Positions 5,844 to 12,503 of a DNA stretch of 40,387 bases are shown here, piece after piece. A program made the position numbers and the translations under genes. The notes below the pieces were generated by a model. It was not told the origin of the DNA and searched no databases. It saw nothing but the letters and a program-made list of their open reading frames with translations. Position 1 is the first letter of the stretch. The number at the start of each line of letters is the position of its first letter. This stretch comes from Phycisphaerae bacterium (GTDB lineage Bacteria > Planctomycetota > Phycisphaerae > SM23-33), in NCBI GenBank assembly GCA_009783465.1, contig WRDM01000024.1:1-40387 (forward strand), given 5' to 3'.

Positions 5844-8828
5844 ATGTTGTACGGAATTTCGAAGGTGCACGTCATTGCGTGCGGCGTGTTGGGGTTGGAT
5901 TTGCGTGAGGTGGCGGCGCGGTTGAGTCGGCCTGCGAAGGAGGGCGACCGGGGGTTGTCGATTTCGCTGGAGTTTCTGCCAGGCGGGCTGCACAGCACGC
6001 CGCGGGAATTGCGGCGACGGCTGCAGGAGGCGATCGACCAGGCCTCCGCGGAGCGCAAGGGCGAGTTGATCTGCCTGGGTTACGGCGTGTGCGGGCTTGG
6101 CGCGGTGGGGCTTCACGCCCGCAACATTCCGCTGGCAGTTCCTCGCGTCAACGACTGCATCGCGCTGTTCCTGGGCAGCGATACCGCGTATCGCAAACAG
6201 TTCGCCGCGTATCCGGGCACGTACTACATCGCGGCGGGCTGGGTCGAGGAGAAGACGCCGCCCCCCAACAGCAAGTCGCCACAGGCCTGCCGAGACGCCG
6301 AGACGGAGTACCAACGGCTCGTCGAGCAGCACGGCCCCGAGAACGCCCAGGCCATTCGATATTTCCTCAGCAGTTGGCAGCGGAATTACCAGCGGGCGGC
6401 CTTCATCGACACGGGCGTGGACGCCAAACGCGGCAAGTACGCTGACATCGCCCAGGCGATGGCCAGCGATTACGGCTGGAAGTACGAGGCCCTGACCGGC
6501 ACGCACAGTTTGCTGGAGGCGTTGATTCTGGAGCGGTACAGCGGCGAGGAGATTCTCCTGGTTCCGCCGCACTACGTGACGTCGTTCGACGCGGCGGCGC
6601 GAAAACTCGCCGCCGTCCCCGTCTGGCAGCAGGCGACCACCGCGGCGCCGTCGCGCGTGATTGTGATCGACGGCGAGGAGGCGGCCGGGTCGCGTGACGA
6701 GGGCGTCTCGCCCTCGTGTCCCGCGGACATCTTGCCCGCGCCGGCTGGCGAAGGCGATTTATCGTCTTCCAGCGATCCGAACCATGGAACGCACAACGCG
6801 GGCGGGACGCCCGCGTCACGTGGCTCCGCGTTGCCACCCGCGCGACTGGGCCTGGGCATCGACGCCGGCGGGACGTACACCGACGTGGCGCTGTACGATT
6901 TCGAGCGGGACACGATTCTGCAAAAAGCCAAGGCCCCGACGACCAAGTGGGACTACTGCGTCGGCATTGAGGAGGCGTTGGCCTCGCTCGACCCGGCCAC
7001 GCTGGCGCGCGTGGATCTGGTGAGCGTCTCGACCACGCTGGCGACCAACGCGATCGTCGAAGGCCATGGACAGAAGGTCGGTTTGCTCGTGCTGCCGCCG
7101 TACGGCATGTATTGGCCTGAGGATTTCGACTACCAGCCCGTCGCGCCAATCGAAGGCCAGTTGGACATCAACGGCGCGGAGCGGACGCCGGTGAATCTGG
7201 AGCAGGTGGCCGCCGTCGCGCGGACGATGGTTCGCGAGCACCAGGTGCGGGCGTTCGCGGTGAGCGGATTCGCCAGCCATGCCAACCCCGCCCACGAACT
7301 GGCGGTCAAGGCGGTGATCCGCCGCGAGACGGGCCTGGGCGTGACGTGCGGGCATGAGGTCAGCCAGGGGCTTTCGTACAAGGTCCGCGCCGACACGGCC
7401 ATGCTCAACGCGCGGATTATTCCGTATCTCGAAAAATTGCTTGAGCAGTTGCAGCAGTCGCTGGCTCGGCGGGCGGTGACGGCGCCGATCATGGTTGTCC
7501 GCAGCGACGGCTCGTTGATGAGCGTGCAGACGGCGGTGGATCGCCCGATCGAGACGATGTTGTCGGGGCCTGCGGCGAGTGTTGCCGGGGCGCGGTATCT
7601 GGCCAAGTGCGACGACGCGCTGGTCGTGGACATTGGCGGGACGACGACGGACACCGCCGTCATTTCCGGCGGGCGGGTCCAGATGTGCGACGACGGCGCG
7701 AGCGTCGGCGGGTGGCGGACGCACGTGCGGGCGTTGGACATGCGGACACTGGGGTTGGGCGGCGACAGCCTGATCGCGCACGAGCGGCGGAAGCTTCGCA
7801 TTGGCCCGCGCCGCGTCGAGCCGGTCGGTTCGCTCGCGCGGCGGCACAACCTCGCGGCGGCGCTGGAGTGGGTGGAACATCACCTCGATCACTTCGACGA
7901 TGCCACCGCCGGCATGGAGCTGTTGTTCCGCAACGAACACGGGCTGGCGCGCGGCGAGGCGGTGGCGGGCCTGGACGAACCGCAACGGCGAATCGTGGAG
8001 GAACTGGCGGGCGGGCCGTTGTCGGCGCATGAACTCAGCCGGAGGCTTGGCTACGTCTCGGACAAATTCATGCCGCTGGCGGGGCTGGAAGCGATGAACC
8101 TCATTCAGCGCAGCGGCCTGACGCCGACGGATCTGCTGCACGCGCAGGGGCAGCTTTCGTTATGGGCCGGCTGGGCGTGCGAGCGGTACGCGGGGATTTT
8201 TGGCAGGCTGTTGGGGCTGGACCAGCAGACGTTCGCCGAGCGGGCGCTGGGGCGGTTTGTCGAGCTGTTGACGATGGAGTTGTTCAAGACGCGGCTGTCG
8301 CGTGACGTGGCCGACGCGGACGAGATGGACCGTTCACCGACGGCGTCGGCGATGATGAAAAATGTGCTTGCCGGCGGCGGCGAGGGCTATGATGTTCAGG
8401 TTCGCGTCAAATCGCCGATTGTTGGCATCGGCGCGCCGGTGGGATTTTTCCTGTCGTCGGCGGCTGGGCGGTTGGGCACGAAGGGCATCGTGCCCCCCAA
8501 CGCGGACGTCGCCAACGCGGTCGGCGCGATCACCAGCCTGGTGACGATCCGGCGGCAGGTGGAAATCGTGCCCAACGACCACGGTCGATACACGGTCGAG
8601 GGGTTGCCCGACGCGCCGGCGTTCGCGGAGTTGGAGGCGGCGCAATCGCACGCGGTGGATCGGCTGCGGGTGGAGGTGCTGGCGGCGGCGCTCGCCAACG
8701 GCACCAGCCAACGCCGCCTGGAAGTCGCCATCCGCGACCGCGTCGCCACCGTCACCGATGGCGGCCAAATTTTCATCGGCCGGGTGCTCGAAGCCACCCT
8801 GACGGGAAGGCCGGACCTGGCGCGGTGA
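5844..8828 (+). CDS. DUF1638 - hydantoinase/oxoprolinase (ASKHA) fusion protein
   Basis: A 994-residue fusion. Residues about 1-265 resemble DUF1638 (CLGYGVCGLGAVGL, TYYIAAGWVEE, LLVPPHYVTSFD). From about 335 there is a hydantoinase A/oxoprolinase-type ATPase domain: GIDAGGTYTDVALYD (about 338), VSTTLATNAIVEG, ETMLSGPAASVAGA and VVDIGGTTTDTAV, the ASKHA phosphate loops. DUF1638 and this ATPase family are known near corrinoid proteins and methyltransferases, so a corrinoid-activating or related ATP-dependent role is possible (inference; no corrinoid protein is in the window). The linker, residues about 284-326, is encoded by a palindromic repeat also found in galU. The ATG at 5844 follows AAAGGA. 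It is a lone transcription unit. Confidence 0.82.
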   Translation: MLYGISKVHVIACGVLGLDLREVAARLSRPAKEGDRGLSISLEFLPGGLHSTPRELRRRLQEAIDQASAERKGELICLGYGVCGLGAVGLHARNIPLAVPRVNDCIALFLGSDTAYRKQFAAYPGTYYIAAGWVEEKTPPPNSKSPQACRDAETEYQRLVEQHGPENAQAIRYFLSSWQRNYQRAAFIDTGVDAKRGKYADIAQAMASDYGWKYEALTGTHSLLEALILERYSGEEILLVPPHYVTSFDAAARKLAAVPVWQQATTAAPSRVIVIDGEEAAGSRDEGVSPSCPADILPAPAGEGDLSSSSDPNHGTHNAGGTPASRGSALPPARLGLGIDAGGTYTDVALYDFERDTILQKAKAPTTKWDYCVGIEEALASLDPATLARVDLVSVSTTLATNAIVEGHGQKVGLLVLPPYGMYWPEDFDYQPVAPIEGQLDINGAERTPVNLEQVAAVARTMVREHQVRAFAVSGFASHANPAHELAVKAVIRRETGLGVTCGHEVSQGLSYKVRADTAMLNARIIPYLEKLLEQLQQSLARRAVTAPIMVVRSDGSLMSVQTAVDRPIETMLSGPAASVAGARYLAKCDDALVVDIGGTTTDTAVISGGRVQMCDDGASVGGWRTHVRALDMRTLGLGGDSLIAHERRKLRIGPRRVEPVGSLARRHNLAAALEWVEHHLDHFDDATAGMELLFRNEHGLARGEAVAGLDEPQRRIVEELAGGPLSAHELSRRLGYVSDKFMPLAGLEAMNLIQRSGLTPTDLLHAQGQLSLWAGWACERYAGIFGRLLGLDQQTFAERALGRFVELLTMELFKTRLSRDVADADEMDRSPTASAMMKNVLAGGGEGYDVQVRVKSPIVGIGAPVGFFLSSAAGRLGTKGIVPPNADVANAVGAITSLVTIRRQVEIVPNDHGRYTVEGLPDAPAFAELEAAQSHAVDRLRVEVLAAALANGTSQRRLEVAIRDRVATVTDGGQIFIGRVLEATLTGRPDLAR
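6693..6820. repeat. in-frame palindromic repeat inside the hydantoinase gene
   Basis: A compound element: a first palindrome CGAGGGCGTCTCGCCCTCG (near 6698-6716), then GACATCTTGCCCGCG, then GGAACGCACAACGCGGGCG with GACGCCCGCGTCACGTGGC. From 6723 to 6824 it aligns closely with the element in galU (27457-27565, opposite strand). It adds about 43 residues (containing ADILPAPAGEG and THNAGGTPASRG) in the interdomain linker without breaking the frame. Confidence 0.88.
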
Positions 8829-9240
8829 GACGTGTGGTGTTCGTGAAGCTTGTTCGAGGGAACAAAGCCAATAGCCACTAGCCACAAGCGACAAGGGCTT
8901 GCGAAACGTAGGTGTAAACTCCCATAGTTCGCAGGCGAGGGGGGTCTCGTGGCTTCGCGGACACGAAGATCGGTTTGGCGAAGGATTGGTTCACCGATGC
9001 TTGAGTCTGCGAAGCATCGGGGCCCCTCTCGCCGCCGCGAGGTATGATTTTACAGCCGGGCACCGCAAGCCCTTGTCGCTTGTGGCTGGTGGCTTGTGGC
9101 TTGTCTTCCTCACCCCGGCGGCACGATTTTACCGTTTCGCGCCGCCGGTCCGACGAATTTGGTTGAACAATCCGCCCGGAAACGGCACAATGGGGGCTAT
9201 GCTGCTTCTCTGGGCGGCAGCGTTCCCCTTCAGGAGTGAC
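8829..9240. other. gene-free stretch with one large palindrome
   Basis: 412 bp between the hydantoinase gene and the LysM gene. It is occupied mainly by the palindromic element at 8862-9104. No RNA gene or convincing promoter seen. Confidence 0.65.
8862..9104. repeat. 243-bp nested palindrome (TAGCCAC / GTGGCT words)
   Basis: The left arm 8862-8903 and right arm 9064-9104 pair, with 24 perfect positions (AGCCACAAGCGACAAGGGCT plus TGCG) and a looser outer part. Inside is a smaller hairpin, GATGCTT/AAGCATC. The left flank (TTCGAGGGAACAAAGCCAAT, then AGCCA) matches the outer arm of the 26926-27111 element, so the two belong to one family. Confidence 0.8.
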
Positions 9241-10245
9241 ATGATGCGTACGGAAGTTAAAATCGGCATCGGGGTTGCCATTCTGTTGGCCGCCGTTGTG
9301 GTTGGGTACGTGGTCCTGCACCGGGGCGGCGACGCCAAACCCGCGGGCAACGCCGCCAACGCGGCCGGCAATCAGGTCGCCAAGGCCAACAACGCGCCCA
9401 ACATCATCTACGAATCGAACACCGCCAACGCCTCGCGGAACACGGCCGGCTCCAACAGCGCCGCCCGCAACGGCAGCCTCTGGGACGTTCCCGTCAATGC
9501 CGCCAACAACGCGGCGAACAATGCCACCCGCACCGGAGGATACTACGACTGGGCGAACACGGCCTCCAACAACGTCGCCGGCAATGGCTCCAACGTGGCG
9601 GTGAATACGACCAACGCGGCCGGCAATAACGTGGCGTCCAATAACTCCTCCGCCACAGTCGACTGGACGAATTCCGGCCTGTGGGGTAACGAGACGGCCA
9701 ACACCAACACCGCGGGCACGCGGACCGGCGGTTCGGACGATGCGGCCACAACGGGCCAGACGCGGTCGTACACGGTCAAAGCCAGTGACACCAGCGGTTT
9801 CTGGGGCATCGCGGCCTTGCCGGAGGTGTACGGCGACGGCAAGCATTGGAAGTTGCTGGAGGAGGCCAACAAGGGCGTCGACACGCGGACGTTGCAGGCG
9901 GGCACGGTGCTGAAGGTTCCGCCGCTGCCAACCCGAAGCACGCAAGCCGGCGACTCCGGAAGCGTCACCAGCCAGGTGGACGGATCGAAGGTATACATCG
10001 TCGCCGAGGGCGATTCGCTGTGGAAAATCGCCGAAAAAACACTCGGAAGCGGCACGAAGGTCGACGCGCTGAAAAAGGCCAATCCCGGCCTGACCGACAA
10101 CATCAAGCCCGGCCAAAAAATTATTCTGCCCGACGCCGCCACCGTGACGGCGACCACCAACACGCCGCGCACCGAAACCAGGCCGGCGACGAGCACGGGC
10201 ACGAATCGCCCCAACGACAATCCGAACCGGCCGTTGTTCAGGTGA
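9241..10245 (+). CDS. LysM-domain envelope protein with Asn/Ala-rich stalk
   Basis: 334 residues. The N terminus is a single membrane anchor (about residues 8-26, IGIGVAILLAAVVVGYVVL). It is followed by a low-complexity stretch of about 150 residues extremely rich in Asn, Ala, Gly and Thr (NAANAAGNQ, NAANNAANNATRT), probably a flexible periplasmic stalk. Two LysM-like modules follow: YTVKASDTSGFWGIAALPE...LKVP (about 178-222) and YIVAEGDSLWKIAEK...IILP (about 248-295). LysM binds peptidoglycan or related glycans. The start at 9241 is chosen because AGGAG lies 6 nt upstream and the anchor follows at once. Its TGA overlaps the next ATG by one base, so ispH is probably translationally coupled. 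Confidence 0.82.
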   Translation: MMRTEVKIGIGVAILLAAVVVGYVVLHRGGDAKPAGNAANAAGNQVAKANNAPNIIYESNTANASRNTAGSNSAARNGSLWDVPVNAANNAANNATRTGGYYDWANTASNNVAGNGSNVAVNTTNAAGNNVASNNSSATVDWTNSGLWGNETANTNTAGTRTGGSDDAATTGQTRSYTVKASDTSGFWGIAALPEVYGDGKHWKLLEEANKGVDTRTLQAGTVLKVPPLPTRSTQAGDSGSVTSQVDGSKVYIVAEGDSLWKIAEKTLGSGTKVDALKKANPGLTDNIKPGQKIILPDAATVTATTNTPRTETRPATSTGTNRPNDNPNRPLFR

Positions 10246-11390
10246 TGAGCGACTCCTCCCATATCGGCGCGTTGAGTCATTTTTCCAGCGACCTGGTGGA
10301 CCGCTGCCGGCAGCGCGGCGGGGTGCTGGCGTTGCCCGGCGGGCGGATCGTGCTGCCGACCGTGTTCGGCTTCTGTCGCGGTGTCAAGCGGGCGCTGGCC
10401 ATGCTCGACCAGGAAGTGGCCCGGCACGCGCAGGCGGGCGGACGGCTGTTTCTGCTGGGCGAAATCATCCACAATCCGTGGGTCAACGATTATTTTCAAC
10501 ACCGCTCCGTGACGATCCTCCGCACGGAGGACCGTGGGCGGCTGGAGTCGCTGATCTCCGCTGACGACTGCGCGATCATCCCCGCGTTCGGTGTGCCGCT
10601 GCCGGTGGAGGAGCGGCTGCGACAGATCGGCTGCCGCATCGTGGACACCTCGTGCGGCGACGTGCGGCGGCTGTGGAAATGGGCCGAGGGCGCCGCCCAG
10701 AGCGGCTACGGCGTGATGATTTTCGGCCGGGCGGTTCACGATGAAACCGTCGTCACCCGCAGCCGTCTCGAGGCGTGCGGCGGGCGGTATCTTGTGGTCA
10801 ACAAACTCTCGCAGGTGGATTGGTTTTGCGACATCGTAACGGGTCGAAAACCCACGGCGGCGTTTGGCGAACTGCTGGCGAAGGCGGCGTCGAACACGGC
10901 GGAGTTTTCGCCGTTCGAGCGGCTGGCGCACGTGAGTCAGACGACGATGCTCTACGACGAAACGATGCTCGTGCAGACGAAACTGCGCGAGGCGTTCGCG
11001 TCGCGGTTCGGTGTCGACAGGGCCGAGGGGCGATTGCGACTTCAGCCGACGGTCTGCCGCGCGACGCAGGCGAGGCAGTCGGCGGCGGTGACGCTTTGCC
11101 AGGAAAAACCCGACGTCGTCGTTGTGGTCGGCGGGTTCGGCTCGTCCAACACGCGACACCTGCACGAACTGGCCCGGTCGTACGCGGCTGCGTATTTCAT
11201 CGAGGACGCCGACGCGATCCTCGACGCCCACACGCTACGAACCTTCGACGCCGCGACATCCCAACCCATCCTCGCCCGCGACTGGCTGCCCGAAAAACGC
11301 CCCGTCACCGTCGGCGTGCTCTCGGGCGCATCCAGCCCGGAAATCGTCATCGGCGAAGTCCTGCAAAAAATCGCGGGATTCTTAGGATAA
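10245..11390 (+). CDS. ispH: 4-hydroxy-3-methylbut-2-enyl diphosphate reductase (divergent)
   Basis: 381 residues, longer than the usual 300-320. IspH makes IPP and DMAPP from HMBPP in the last step of the MEP pathway, with an iron-sulfur cluster held by three cysteines. All three are present: GFCRGVKRA (Cys44), DTSCGDV (Cys137) and TVCRATQARQ (Cys271). GGFGSSNTRHLHELA and GASSPEIVI match the C-terminal substrate-binding loops; the second normally reads GASTP. It overlaps the LysM gene by one base (TGATG) and overlaps convergent ybeY by 9 bp. The extra length is in the N-terminal 30 residues and between the conserved blocks. Confidence 0.9.
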   Translation: MSDSSHIGALSHFSSDLVDRCRQRGGVLALPGGRIVLPTVFGFCRGVKRALAMLDQEVARHAQAGGRLFLLGEIIHNPWVNDYFQHRSVTILRTEDRGRLESLISADDCAIIPAFGVPLPVEERLRQIGCRIVDTSCGDVRRLWKWAEGAAQSGYGVMIFGRAVHDETVVTRSRLEACGGRYLVVNKLSQVDWFCDIVTGRKPTAAFGELLAKAASNTAEFSPFERLAHVSQTTMLYDETMLVQTKLREAFASRFGVDRAEGRLRLQPTVCRATQARQSAAVTLCQEKPDVVVVVGGFGSSNTRHLHELARSYAAAYFIEDADAILDAHTLRTFDAATSQPILARDWLPEKRPVTVGVLSGASSPEIVIGEVLQKIAGFLG

Positions 11391-11900
11391 AAGAAACGCT
11401 CGAAGCAACTCGTCTTCCCGCGCGTGCATTTTGGCACCGGCGCGGATGTCCCGGTCGTCGTAGCCGATCACGTGCAGCAGGCCGTGAATGACGTAGAGCA
11501 GCAGTTCCCGCGTGGGCGACAGGCCGTGATACGGGCCTTGCGATTTCGCGACATCGGCACAGACGATGATCTGGGCACAAAGCCCGCCGCGCTCGCTTCG
11601 TCCATCATGCCCACCACGTCCATCGCGCCCGCTCCGCCCACCGCCTCGCGTTGCGGAATGTTTACGCCCGTCAGACGGCGTTTCGTCGGTGAGATCAAAA
11701 CTGATCACGTCCGTCGAACCGCGATGCCCAAGAAACCGCCGATTGTGCCCAGCCATCTCTTCCGCACCCACCACGGCGATATCCACATGCGCCCACCGCA
11801 CCCCCTCGGCCTTGCCGATAAACGCCACCAGCCGCCCAATCGCCCGCCGTGGCACACGAAGAGTTTGCTGTGATGAGGAAATTGTGATGAGTGTGTCCAT
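11382..11900 (-). CDS. ybeY: endoribonuclease YbeY (rRNA maturation)
   Basis: 172 residues. YbeY is a zinc-dependent RNase for 16S rRNA 3' maturation and ribosome quality control. Seen: NRRFLGHRGSTDVISFDL (typical of the fold), AQIIVCADVA and the metal site HGLLHVIGYDD. In the classic H-x3-H-x5-H motif the third His is Asp here (His139, His143, Asp149); Asp could still bind metal, but activity should not be assumed. A Gly/Arg-rich insert (about residues 86-106) separates the STDVISF and AQIIV blocks, where most family members are shorter. The ATG at 11900 follows CGGAG. It belongs to the phoH-pgpH-ybeY group, here interrupted by a small orphan gene. Confidence 0.88.
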   Translation of the reverse strand: MDTLITISSSQQTLRVPRRAIGRLVAFIGKAEGVRWAHVDIAVVGAEEMAGHNRRFLGHRGSTDVISFDLTDETPSDGRKHSATRGGGRSGRDGRGGHDGRSERGGLCAQIIVCADVAKSQGPYHGLSPTRELLLYVIHGLLHVIGYDDRDIRAGAKMHAREDELLRAFLLS

Positions 11901-11933
11901 GGGTCTCCGTGAAAGAAAAACCGCCGCGCGGGC

Positions 11934-11962
11934 TTGATTTATCCCGTGTTATAGCCGATAAT
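11934..11962 (+). promoter_or_regulatory. predicted promoter of convergent RNA 1
   Basis: TTGATT (11934-11939), a 17-bp spacer, GATAAT (11957-11962). The same two hexamers with the same spacing occur at 29538-29566, downstream of the paralogous gene, while the spacer between them has diverged. The expected start near 11970 coincides with the first base of a hairpin. Confidence 0.55.
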
Positions 11963-11968
11963 TCCTAT

Positions 11969-12097
11969 GTGGAGCCTGCCGATGACGGGCTTGAATGGCC
12001 CCAATGCTCGGCGGCTCCGAAGGGTCGAATGTTGCTGGAGTCCGCTTTGAGCGTCAGCTCAAACCGCTCCGCTACTCGTTCGGCCCTTCAGCTTTTG
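11969..12097 (+). ncRNA. candidate small RNA convergent to LPD3-like gene 1
   Basis: From the predicted start, two adjacent hairpins fill the segment. GGAGCCTGCCGA (11971-11982) pairs with TCGGCGGCTCC (12008-12018). Then GAAGGGTCGAATG (12019-12031) pairs with CGTTCGGCCCTTC (12077-12089), enclosing GGAG/CTCC and TTTGAGC-GTCA-GCTCAAA. AGCTTTTG follows, a modest termination T-run. The last 35-40 nt are antisense to the 3' end of the gene at 12059-12484. The same layout is seen at 29573-29655. Confidence 0.45.
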
Positions 12098-12484
12098 ATT
12101 GTAGAACACACGAATATCATCAAGTCCTCTGGATTCGTCCTTTGCGACGGTAACGACCATTTCGGCCATGTAATGTCTCCCGCGAACTTCAACGGGAGCT
12201 TGATAGAATTCCATCGCCTTGACGTAGTCGCGTTTTTTTTCGTCGTCTTCCGTGCCGACAAGCGTGGCGGCCTGAAGAAGATTGGGCAACGCGACGATCG
12301 AGTGCATGACATCCTCCCTTCGCGCCATGCGAAGGGAATGATCCACCCCATTTTGCGAAATCAAGACATCATGTCCTGTTGACGCGACCGTGACCGTTTT
12401 CCCGGCAAAATTTTTCCTGGCATATTCCCTCGCTGCCGCACGGAGTTGCCTGTGGTTCATTCCCTCGCCAAGTTCGTTGCCCAT
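12059..12484 (-). CDS. LPD3-like small protein 1 (paralogue of 29646-30110)
   Basis: 141 residues, no signal peptide or membrane segment. It resembles the protein at 29646-30110 throughout: AR..F.GKT near the start, G.DH(S/T)...AR..DV.HS...LP in the middle, and V..R..Y.AE.VV.V with R.(F/Y)Y...L at the end. The pattern resembles the LPD3 domain of phage and conjugative polyvalent proteins (recalled, not searched); the conserved DH and HS pair would suit catalysis, but no activity can be claimed. It begins 20 bp after the pgpH stop. Start is uncertain: ATG 12484 is given, GTG 12493 has the better spacing from AGAGG, and ATG 12460 is possible. It interrupts the phoH-pgpH-ybeY group and faces a convergent RNA candidate. 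Confidence 0.6.
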   Translation of the reverse strand: MGNELGEGMNHRQLRAAAREYARKNFAGKTVTVASTGHDVLISQNGVDHSLRMARREDVMHSIVALPNLLQAATLVGTEDDEKKRDYVKAMEFYQAPVEVRGRHYMAEMVVTVAKDESRGLDDIRVFYNQKLKGRTSSGAV

Positions 12485-12503
12485 TACTAGCACGCGGCAC
12501 CTC

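Noticed and set aside
11951..11962. A sigma-28 (FliA) promoter, because GCCGATAA matches its -10
   Set aside because: There is no TAAAGTTT-like -35 at the right spacing, and the second copy reads GACGATAA; the TTGATT-17-GATAAT reading explains both.
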